This document shows, in pieces, positions 1-5,209 of a stretch of DNA of 5,209 bases. The stretch is from a bacterium. Its GTDB lineage: Bacteria; JACRDZ01; JAJRWM01. The notes under the pieces were generated by a model, which saw only the letters and a program-made list of their open reading frames with translations, made no database searches and was not told the DNA's origin. The translations under genes were made by a program, and so were the position numbers. Position 1 is the first letter of the stretch; every line of letters starts with the position of its first letter. The DNA lies in contig JAJRWM010000149.1 in assembly GCA_024276815.1 (NCBI GenBank), positions 1-5,209 on the forward strand, read 5' to 3'.

Positions 1-53
1 AAAAAAATGATGATAATGGAGTTTTGGCGGTAATTGGTAACCTTCTGCCTTGT

Positions 54-77
54 TTTTCGGAGGTGAATGGCCGAAAA
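54..77. repeat. 7-bp inverted repeat upstream of the ppdK promoter
   Basis: The arms TTTTCGG (54-60) and CCGAAAA (71-77) are perfect reverse complements around a 10-base centre (61-70). The repeat ends four bases before the -35 box. Neither strand has a T-run directly after the stem, so it does not look like an intrinsic terminator. It could be an operator or activator site for ppdK, the remains of the end of an upstream transcript, or chance. Only the symmetry is seen; the role is inference. Confidence 0.35.
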
Positions 78-80
78 CGC

Positions 81-109
81 TTGACATGAACGTAGTTATC
101 GGTTATTCT
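81..109 (+). promoter_or_regulatory. Probable sigma-70-type promoter of ppdK
   Basis: A perfect -35 hexamer TTGACA (81-86) is followed after exactly 17 bp by TATTCT (104-109), which matches 4 of 6 bases of the -10 consensus TATAAT. Transcription would start near 116, giving a leader of about 43 bases before the ppdK start codon. There is no extended -10 TG. It is the best-matching promoter in the window and suggests that ppdK has its own transcript, whatever lies upstream. Confidence 0.6.
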
Positions 110-158
110 GATTCTAATTGCGTATAAATATCCTGCAAAGGAAAGGGGCTACTAATAA

Positions 159-2780
159 ATGAGTAAATATGTTTATTCTTTTGGCGGAGGTAAAGCCGAA
201 GGCACCAAAGAGATGAAGAACATTTTGGGGGGGAAGGGCGCCAATTTGGCTGAAATGACCAATGTGGGTATTCCGGTTCCGCCCGGTTTTACAATTTCCG
301 CTGAAGTGTGTAATCTCTACAATTCAGAAAGCGGCGCCTGGCCTCCGGGTTTGGCTGAAGAGATAAGCGAGAATTTGCGTAATCTGGAAAAAGAGATGGG
401 GAAACGTTTAGGCGATCCGTCTGATCCTCTTTTGGTTTCCATCCGTTCCGGAGCGGCTATATCAATGCCGGGAATGATGGACACGGTATTAAACCTGGGC
501 ATCAATGACGAAGCGGTCAGCGGTTTAGTCGCTAAATCCGGCAACGAACGCTTCGCCTGGGATGCTTACCGACGTTTCATTCAGATGTTCAGCGACGTTG
601 TCGCCGGTCTTGATTCCAAGAAGTTTGAAAAACAATTGGAGCGGATAAAAAAGGAAAAAGGGGCGGCTCTGGATACCGATCTGGACTCCGCTGATTTGAA
701 GGAACTGGTCGCCCGCTATAAAACGCTGTACAAAGAGGAATCAGGGCATGACTTTCCCCAGGATCCTCAAGTCCAGTTGAAACTGGCGATAAACGCGGTT
801 TTTGATTCCTGGGGCAATGAGCGGGCAATTGTTTATCGAAATATTAATCGTATTCCTCACGACCTGGGTACCGCTGTCAACGTGCAGGCGATGGTTTTTG
901 GTAACATGGGCGATACTTCAGGTACCGGCGTAGCATTTACCCGTAATCCGACCAATGGGGAGAAAAAGTTTTTCGGCGAGTATTTGTTGAACGCTCAGGG
1001 GGAGGACGTGGTTGCCGGGATTCGTACGCCGCGGCCAATCAGCGATCTTGAGAACACGATGCCGGAAGTTTACAAGCAATTGGTTGAAATATATCAAAGG
1101 CTGGAAAGCCATTACAAGGACATGCAGGATCTGGAGTTTACCGTTCAGGAAGGCAAATTGTATTTACTGCAAACAAGGAATGGTAAACGTACGGCTGCCG
1201 CCGCGATTAAGGTCGCGGTTGATATGGTCGGCGAAGGACTGATTGATAAGCGGACAGCCTTGATGAGGGTGGAGCCGCAGCAGTTGGATCAGCTTTTGCA
1301 TCCTAGAATAGATCCGTCGGCGGCAGTGGAGGTAATCGCCCGTGGTCTTCCAGCTTCGCCCGGGGCCGCGGTAGGTCAGGTTGTCTTCACCGCTGAAACC
1401 GCTGTCGAATGGGCAGCCGCCGGCAAAACAGTTATCCTGGTTCGTTCGGAAACATCGCCGGAAGACATCGCCGGCATGAACGTTGCCAAGGGTATCTTGA
1501 CCTCACGGGGCGGTATGACTTCTCACGCCGCGGTTGTCGCCCGGGGTATGGGTACCTGCTGTGTTGCCGGTTGCGGCGAAATTTCCGTTGATGAAGCGGG
1601 AGGAAGTTTCACTGTTGACGGAGCTGTTTACAAGCAGGGCGACACCATCACCCTGAATGGAACGACCGGCGAGGTTATTAAAGGCAGCGTGCCTTTGATT
1701 GAGCCTCAGCTCAGTGATGATTTCGCGACCCTGATGAGTTGGGCGGACGAAGTCAGACATCTGAGGGTGCGCACCAACGCCGATACGCCGCACGACGCGG
1801 AAATAGCCCGTAAATTCGGCGCTGAAGGTATCGGGTTGTGCCGGACGGAACACATGTTTTTTGGCGAGGACAGGATAACCAGTGTTCGGGAAATGATTCT
1901 CGCTTCAGATATCGACAGCCGAAAAGCGGCCCTGGCTAAATTACTGCCAATGCAGCGAAGTGATTTTCTGGGCATTTTCAAAGCGATGAAGGATCTGCCG
2001 GTAACGATTCGGCTGCTTGATCCGCCGTTACATGAGTTTTTGCCTCACACCGAGAAGGAAGCGGAGGCGACCGCCGCTGTCATGGGTGTTTCTCCCCAGG
2101 AATTACTGGAAAAAGCTGAGAACCTGAAAGAGTTGAATCCGATGCTGGGTCACCGTGGCTGTCGGTTAGGGGTAACCTATCCGGAAATATACGAAATGCA
2201 GTCTCGGGCGATAATTGAAGCGGCTTGTGAATTAAAGCGGGAAGGTTACAGTCTGATTCCCGAAATAATGATTCCCCTGGTGGGATTTGTTAACGAGTTC
2301 AGGGTAATGGCTGAGATCGTGCATAAAACGGCCAAGCAGGTTATGCAGGAGCAGGGCGTTGAACTGGAGTACCTGGTGGGAACGATGATCGAGGTCCCCA
2401 GGGCCGCTCTGACGGCTGATCTGATCGCCGAGGAAGCGATGTTCTTTTCTTTTGGCACCAATGATTTAACCCAGATGACTCTTGGTTTCAGCCGTGATGA
2501 TGTCGCGAAGTTTGTTCCTGAATATATCAGGCAGGGCATAATCAAGGAAGATCCGTTTCAGGTTCTGGACCAGGAGGGCGTTGGTCAGTTGGTAAAGATG
2601 AGTGTCGAGAAAGGCCGTCAGACCAATCCCAAGCTGAAGATCGGTATTTGCGGCGAGCATGGCGGGGAACCTTCAAGCGTAATGTTCTGTCACAGCGTTG
2701 GCATGGACTATGTAAGCTGTTCGCCTTTCAGGATTCCCATTGCCCGGTTAGCGGCGGCCCAGGGTAAATTAAAGGATTAA
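159..2780 (+). CDS. ppdK: Pyruvate, phosphate dikinase (PPDK)
   Basis: This cytoplasmic enzyme (EC 2.7.9.1) reversibly converts pyruvate, ATP and phosphate to phosphoenolpyruvate, AMP and pyrophosphate. It serves gluconeogenesis, or glycolysis in pyrophosphate-using anaerobes. At 873 aa it has the usual bacterial length. The N-terminal nucleotide-binding domain (about 1-345) shows [10 protein letters not shown] with K26, SIRSGA with R96, DLEF with E326 and [10 protein letters not shown] with R340. The central phosphohistidine domain (about 390-510) has [13 protein letters not shown] with swivelling His456; the neighbouring Thr454 is the site modified by PPDK regulatory proteins in other species. 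The C-terminal PEP/pyruvate barrel (about 515-873) has R562 (CRTEH), R618 ([11 protein letters not shown]), E745 (IEVPRAAL), N768 (GTNDLTQ) and C831 (GICGEHGG), matching the Clostridium symbiosum active site. The ATG follows AAAGGGG (142-148) by 10 bases. The gene looks intact, with no frameshift or missing key residue. PEP synthase is unlikely, because the N-terminal architecture and the [10 protein letters not shown] motif are those of PPDK. Confidence 0.98.
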   Translation: MSKYVYSFGGGKAEGTKEMKNILGGKGANLAEMTNVGIPVPPGFTISAEVCNLYNSESGAWPPGLAEEISENLRNLEKEMGKRLGDPSDPLLVSIRSGAAISMPGMMDTVLNLGINDEAVSGLVAKSGNERFAWDAYRRFIQMFSDVVAGLDSKKFEKQLERIKKEKGAALDTDLDSADLKELVARYKTLYKEESGHDFPQDPQVQLKLAINAVFDSWGNERAIVYRNINRIPHDLGTAVNVQAMVFGNMGDTSGTGVAFTRNPTNGEKKFFGEYLLNAQGEDVVAGIRTPRPISDLENTMPEVYKQLVEIYQRLESHYKDMQDLEFTVQEGKLYLLQTRNGKRTAAAAIKVAVDMVGEGLIDKRTALMRVEPQQLDQLLHPRIDPSAAVEVIARGLPASPGAAVGQVVFTAETAVEWAAAGKTVILVRSETSPEDIAGMNVAKGILTSRGGMTSHAAVVARGMGTCCVAGCGEISVDEAGGSFTVDGAVYKQGDTITLNGTTGEVIKGSVPLIEPQLSDDFATLMSWADEVRHLRVRTNADTPHDAEIARKFGAEGIGLCRTEHMFFGEDRITSVREMILASDIDSRKAALAKLLPMQRSDFLGIFKAMKDLPVTIRLLDPPLHEFLPHTEKEAEATAAVMGVSPQELLEKAENLKELNPMLGHRGCRLGVTYPEIYEMQSRAIIEAACELKREGYSLIPEIMIPLVGFVNEFRVMAEIVHKTAKQVMQEQGVELEYLVGTMIEVPRAALTADLIAEEAMFFSFGTNDLTQMTLGFSRDDVAKFVPEYIRQGIIKEDPFQVLDQEGVGQLVKMSVEKGRQTNPKLKIGICGEHGGEPSSVMFCHSVGMDYVSCSPFRIPIARLAAAQGKLKD

Positions 2781-2843
2781 GTTTAGCTCTTTATTAACCG
2801 AAACGTAGACAAGGCAAGCATTAACTGTTTTTAGAATATCATG

Positions 2844-2857
2844 AGGTGAAGAAAATA
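2844..2857 (+). promoter_or_regulatory. Shine-Dalgarno overlapping a GTG start, with an ideally spaced ATA
   Basis: The best ribosome-binding sequence before the FapA-like gene is AGGTGA (2844-2849). It overlaps the GTG at 2846-2848, the only standard start codon near the beginning of the frame; upstream the frame is open only to 2825 and then meets a TAA. A GTG inside its own Shine-Dalgarno is poorly served. Five bases after AGGTGA, in the same frame, lies ATA (2855-2857), where an ATG would be expected. ATG at 2841 is in another frame and stops at once (ATG AGG TGA). The next in-frame standard start is TTG at 2867. Use of ATA is inference; rare ATT or ATA starts are known in bacteria. Confidence 0.4.
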
Positions 2858-4444
2858 GATCCTAAATTGATCCTTCAGGATGATGGACTGTATGTTATTG
2901 TCGCGACTGATGACGGCGAGGATTCTATCAAGGCTGTCAAAGAGTTGCTCTTCAGCGAAGGTTATGTAAACGTCAACTATAGCATGGTGGAGAGGGCGGT
3001 TCAGGAACACAGCGGCGAGCCGGTCAAAATATCGGATACTATTTCCAAGTTTGATAAGGACGACAACATAATTGTTCATGTCTCGGAGAATGAGATGGAG
3101 GCTTATGTCACCTTGATTCCTCCTGAGGGAGCCGTTGGCGTCACCGAGCAGGAAATTGAATACAAATTGAAATTTTCCGGGGTGGTTCACGGTATTGACA
3201 CCGAGATGATCGGCAAGATCGCTAACCGTCAGGGGATAATCAAAAATATTCTGGTGGCCACCGGTTCTTTGCCGGAAAACGGCCAGGACGCTTACATCAA
3301 TTATTTGTTTGACACTGAGCAGAGTGTCGCCCCGATTATCCTTGAGGATGGCAATGTTGATTTCTATCAGTTAAACCTGGTTAAGTGTATTGAGGAAGGG
3401 GTTCAGTTAGCGGAGAAGGTTCCTCCCACCCTGGGGCGAAATGGTTGTTCTGTGACTGGCAAGACGGTTCCGGCGGCTCCTGGTAAGGATGTTGTGCTGA
3501 AGGGCGGCAGTAATACGCAGTTAGACCCCACCGGCACGAAGCTGTTCGCCAAGATGGGGGGGCGCGTTTTCCTGCATAATAATCAGGTTTGTGTCGAGAG
3601 CATTTATATTGTCAAGGGTGATGTCGATTTTTCCACCGGTAATATAAATTTTCTGGGTGAGGTCATCGTCAAGGGTGATGTCCGCACCGGGTTTGAAGTG
3701 CACGCCGGTGGTGATATTAATATCAAGGGCAGCGTTGAAGGCGCGAATGTTATTTCCAAACATGGTAATATAAACATTGGCGGTTCAGTCCAGGGAGAGA
3801 ATCGGGCGTCTTTAACCGCGGCCAAGGATGTCAGGGCCAAGTTTGTAACAAACTGCAAGATCAAGGCTGAGGGGAATGTCGAGATCGCTAAATATATTGC
3901 TCACAGTGAGGTTGAGGCTGGCGGTGTGGTAGAGGTTCTCCAGGGTCGCGGCGCTATTTTTGGCGGCCGCATAAAAGCCGGCGACCGGATATCCGTCATC
4001 AGCCTTGGGAATGAGAGCGGGACCAGGACTTCGGTCTGTATCGAGGATTTCCTGACCGCGGAATTACAGGAAAGGCTTTGTCTTCTCAACGAGGAACTTG
4101 AGAAAGCCGAGAAAGAGCTGGATATAGCCAATAAAGCCAAGCAGGAAGTTGCGCGGCTGGGCGCCAATGTTGACAAGCTCTTTCCGTCGCATAAAGACCG
4201 GCTTCTCAACGCGGTTAAAAAGTTGCCTGAGATAATTGAGACCTGTGACCGGGTCAAGCTGGAAAAGACGGAACTGCTGGCCCGTTTAAAACCTCGGGAC
4301 AAAGCGGGGCGCATAGAGGTCAAAGGAACGGTTTTCCCCAACGCTGAAATTTGTTTCGGTAACGTTGTGTTTGAAGTAAGACGAAAAAACAAGGGCGTGA
4401 CTTTTGTCAGCACAGGAAATGACATAAAACAAATTCAAAATTGA
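2846..4444 (+). CDS. fapA: FapA/DUF342 family beta-helix protein
   Basis: This is a member of the FapA (flagellar assembly protein A, formerly DUF342) family, usually a cytoplasmic protein. In Vibrio the family member is tied to polar flagellum assembly and the glucose PTS protein EIIA; in most bacteria its role is unknown. Residues 1-90 form an acidic N-terminal domain. Residues 100-215 carry family features such as YKLKFSGVVHGID and PPTLGRNGCSVTGK. Residues about 250-395 form a Gly/Val/Asp-rich right-handed beta-helix with the signature GDVDFSTGNINFLGEV (258-273), then KGDV, GGDINIKGSVEGA and GNINIGGSVQG turns. Residues about 403-482 are charged, helical and probably coiled coil, followed by a short C-terminal beta segment (487-524). 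There is no signal peptide or membrane segment. The length of 532 aa is normal. The gene ends in tandem in-frame stops (TGA TAA). GTG at 2846 is used as start; ATA at 2855 would remove three residues. There is no terminator before it, so read-through from ppdK is possible. No flagellar genes are visible here, so a flagellar role is unproven. Confidence 0.88.
   Translation: MKKIDPKLILQDDGLYVIVATDDGEDSIKAVKELLFSEGYVNVNYSMVERAVQEHSGEPVKISDTISKFDKDDNIIVHVSENEMEAYVTLIPPEGAVGVTEQEIEYKLKFSGVVHGIDTEMIGKIANRQGIIKNILVATGSLPENGQDAYINYLFDTEQSVAPIILEDGNVDFYQLNLVKCIEEGVQLAEKVPPTLGRNGCSVTGKTVPAAPGKDVVLKGGSNTQLDPTGTKLFAKMGGRVFLHNNQVCVESIYIVKGDVDFSTGNINFLGEVIVKGDVRTGFEVHAGGDINIKGSVEGANVISKHGNINIGGSVQGENRASLTAAKDVRAKFVTNCKIKAEGNVEIAKYIAHSEVEAGGVVEVLQGRGAIFGGRIKAGDRISVISLGNESGTRTSVCIEDFLTAELQERLCLLNEELEKAEKELDIANKAKQEVARLGANVDKLFPSHKDRLLNAVKKLPEIIETCDRVKLEKTELLARLKPRDKAGRIEVKGTVFPNAEICFGNVVFEVRRKNKGVTFVSTGNDIKQIQN
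3611..3682 (+). repeat. 57-bp-spaced 15-bp direct repeat encoding beta-helix turns
   Basis: The 15-mer GTCAAGGGTGATGTC occurs at 3611-3625 and again at 3668-3682, 57 bp (19 codons) apart, encoding VKGDV both times. A second pair, GGTAATATAAA, lies at 3638-3648 and 3764-3774, 126 bp (42 codons) apart, encoding GNIN both times. These sit in the beta-helix of the FapA-like gene and are best explained by the repeating coil of the protein fold, with some nucleotide identity kept from duplication or codon bias. Confidence 0.6.
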
Positions 4445-4456
4445 TAAGGGTGAAAA

Positions 4457-4858
4457 ATGGCTAGAAACCGCGTTTTGGTAGTCGACGATGATCCTGATAT
4501 CAGGGAGCTTGTGGGGCAGATATTTTCAGAAGCGACCTATGATTTGACCATGAGCGCCAATGGTCGGGAAGCTTTGGCTGAGGTGAAAGCCAATAAATTT
4601 GACCTGATCATAATGGATTTGATGATGCCTGGCATTTCGGGGCTGGAAGTCTGTCAGATAATAAAAAAAGATCCTGAGTTAAGCAAAATACCAATTGTGA
4701 TGCTGACCGCCAAAACGGGAATAAGCGACCGTATTGATGGTTTCATGATCGGCGCTGATGAATATATAACCAAACCCTTCGATCCTTTGAAGTTGGAAGC
4801 CCGGGTTGATATGCTTTTAAAGCGCATTCGTCGGGAGCGTGGCGAGGAGATTGAGTAA
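4457..4858 (+). CDS. Stand-alone receiver-domain response regulator (CheY/Spo0F-like)
   Basis: This is a single-domain phospho-acceptor of a two-component or chemotaxis-type system, acting in the cytoplasm. The whole 133-aa protein is one receiver domain with every expected residue. The acidic pocket is in VVDDDPDIR (D10, D11), the phosphorylated aspartate is D54 in IIMDLMMPGISG, the switch Thr is T84 in MLTAK, the aromatic switch is Y103, and the conserved lysine is K106 in ITKPFDP. A charged tail (KRIRRERGEEIE) follows helix 5, and there is no DNA-binding or enzymatic output domain. It must therefore act by protein contact or phosphotransfer; CheY-, Spo0F-, DivK- and PilH-like roles cannot be told apart from sequence alone. 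ATG follows AAGGGTG (4446-4452) closely. The gene begins 12 bases after the FapA-like stop, so co-transcription and translational coupling are likely. No partner kinase is in the window. No intrinsic terminator with a T-run follows. Confidence 0.95.
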   Translation: MARNRVLVVDDDPDIRELVGQIFSEATYDLTMSANGREALAEVKANKFDLIIMDLMMPGISGLEVCQIIKKDPELSKIPIVMLTAKTGISDRIDGFMIGADEYITKPFDPLKLEARVDMLLKRIRRERGEEIE

Positions 4859-4863
4859 CCGTC

Positions 4864-4893
4864 TCAACAATTCACCCGCGGTATGGGTATAAT
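4864..4893 (+). promoter_or_regulatory. Possible promoter just after the receiver gene
   Basis: A perfect TATAAT (4888-4893) lies 18 bp after TCAACA (4864-4869), which matches 4 of 6 bases of the -35 consensus. A start near 4900 would give a leader of about 205 bases before the lipoprotein gene, beginning around the GGCGCAAAGCC segment. The -10 also falls within one arm of the potential stem at 4885-4890, so the match could be coincidental. It competes with the better-placed TATAAT at 5023. Confidence 0.25.
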
Positions 4894-4957
4894 AAACCTT
4901 GGCGCAAAGCCGGCCGTTAATCTTCTTGAGACCAACCGGTTCCTGATAACCCTGCGG
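4876..4957 (+). ncRNA. Possible structured leader RNA, weakly like a c-di-GMP-I (GEMM) riboswitch
   Basis: The ends of this segment can pair: CCGC (4876-4879) with GCGG (4954-4957), then GGGTAT (4885-4890) with ATAACCC (4946-4952, one A bulged). Inside lies AAACC (4894-4898), GGCGCAAAGCC (4901-4911), then AGCCGG (4908-4913) able to pair, with one G-U, to CCGGTT (4936-4941). The AAACC, GG, CGCAAAGCC order and the later GAC and CCGGTT recall the GEMM-I core, whose conserved strings include GCAAACC and GACGCAAAGCC. Against it, only two bases separate CC from GG, so the usual GNRA-capped hairpin is missing. A further pair, GTCTCAA (4861-4867) with TTGAGAC (4926-4932), would form a competing fold. 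Pairings were found by eye; the class is unproven. Confidence 0.25.
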
Positions 4958-4998
4958 TAAAATAATTTAACTTCCATCCATCCTGATAAAGAAAATCG

Positions 4999-5028
4999 TT
5001 GTGAAAAGTTGACCTGGTAATCTATAAT
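4999..5028 (+). promoter_or_regulatory. Probable promoter of the lipoprotein gene
   Basis: A perfect -10 box TATAAT (5023-5028) is preceded, after 18 bp, by TTGTGA (4999-5004), matching 4 of 6 bases of the -35 consensus. Transcription would start near 5035 and give a 5' leader of about 70 bases. TTGACC at 5009-5014 looks more like a -35 box but is only 8 bp from the -10 and cannot pair with it. If this is the main promoter, the possible RNA structure at 4876-4957 is upstream of the transcript. Confidence 0.45.
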
Positions 5029-5106
5029 GAAGCCATTCAGGTTCATCAGCACTATAAACGGGCTTTGTATCGTGTGGAGTTAAATACAGAACGAGGGGTC
5101 AGAGGA

Positions 5107-5209
5107 ATGAGAGACTGGAAAATATTCAAGGTTGTTTTTATTTTATTCACGGTTCTGTCGTTATCGAGTTGCGCGGGTTTATCAAAAAACCGTTATCCCG
5201 AAGGTATTT
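5107..5209 (+). CDS. Lipoprotein precursor, N-terminal part only
   Basis: The frame starts at ATG 5107, follows GAGGGG (5093-5098) by 8 bases, and runs off the window after 34 codons. The visible residues are a textbook type II signal peptide: a short N-region with Arg2, Lys5 and Lys8, a hydrophobic core (VVFILFTVLSL, 9-19) and a lipobox LSSC ending at Cys22. Signal peptidase II would cleave before Cys22 and the mature protein would begin CAGLSKNRYPEG, anchored by lipid. Ala at +2 carries no Asp retention signal, so in a diderm cell the outer membrane is the default destination. The mature part is too short to identify a family. A separate promoter suggests it is transcribed apart from the receiver gene, although read-through is possible because no terminator is seen. 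Confidence 0.85.
   Translation, partial: MRDWKIFKVVFILFTVLSLSSCAGLSKNRYPEGI

Noticed and set aside
59-82. Strong Shine-Dalgarno GGAGGTGA followed by ATG GCC GAA AAC GCT TGA
   Set aside because: The ATG directly abuts the Shine-Dalgarno, the peptide is five residues, and the site lies upstream of the likely transcription start.
3-89. Open frame touching the left edge and ending at TGA 87-89, possibly the C-terminus of an upstream gene
   Set aside because: 28 sense codons without a stop is not significant, the translation matches no family I recognise, and it runs through both the inverted repeat and the -35 box. The upstream gene could equally end at TAA 31-33 in another frame.
2781-2845. 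Terminator or promoter between ppdK and the FapA-like gene
   Set aside because: I see no stable hairpin followed by a T-run and no convincing -35/-10 pair. The run of five T at 2828-2832 lacks a preceding GC-rich stem.
3713-3724. Perfect 12-bp palindrome GATATTAATATC
   Set aside because: It lies within the coding region and simply encodes the Asp-Ile-Asn-Ile repeat of the beta-helix; nothing supports a binding site there.
3901-4425. 174-codon reverse-strand open frame inside the FapA-like gene
   Set aside because: It is antisense to a well-supported coding region, is Ser/Arg-rich with low complexity as expected of a shadow frame, and shows no domain signature.
4935-4958. Hairpin ACC-GGTT / AACC-GGT as an intrinsic terminator of the receiver operon
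   Set aside because: The stem needs a four-base bulge and is followed by AAAATAATTT rather than a T-run.
4864-5052. 62-codon reverse-strand open frame in the gap after the receiver gene
   Set aside because: Its composition is not protein-like for any family I know, and the region is better explained by promoters and possible RNA structure on the + strand.

Overview
The window carries three complete protein genes and the start of a fourth, all on the + strand, about 90% coding, with mid-range GC and no sign of mobile DNA. It is bacterial. Shine-Dalgarno sites, sigma-70-type promoters and a lipobox signal peptide all fit that. The PPDK amino end ([17 protein letters not shown]) is of a type I associate with diderm (Gram-negative) anaerobes and candidate phyla rather than classical Firmicutes. 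That is an impression from memory, so I do not name a taxon.

Layout. Positions 1-158 are a leader with an inverted repeat (54-77) and a good sigma-70-like promoter (TTGACA, 17 bp, TATTCT). Positions 159-2780 encode a full-length pyruvate, phosphate dikinase (PPDK, 873 aa) with all its main catalytic residues. After a 65-bp gap without an obvious terminator, 2846-4444 encodes a 532-aa FapA/DUF342 beta-helix protein whose start codon is ambiguous (GTG, or a non-canonical ATA placed ideally after a Shine-Dalgarno). Twelve bases later, 4457-4858 encodes a 133-aa stand-alone receiver-domain response regulator. The 248-bp gap 4859-5106 is non-coding. It holds a potentially structured segment (4876-4957) with a core reminiscent of the cyclic-di-GMP-I (GEMM) riboswitch, and one or two TATAAT promoters. 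At 5107 a lipoprotein precursor begins and runs off the end.

How the genes may work together. PPDK interconverts pyruvate and phosphoenolpyruvate at the centre of carbon metabolism, and its own promoter suggests independent control. The FapA-like protein and the receiver protein are tightly spaced and probably co-transcribed and translationally coupled. This suggests a two-gene signalling or surface-assembly module, but no kinase, output domain or flagellar gene is visible. The lipoprotein probably has its own promoter. No clear novel defence, mobile or biosynthetic system is visible. The points most worth checking are the non-coding segment before the lipoprotein, the start of the FapA-like gene, and the FapA-receiver pairing.
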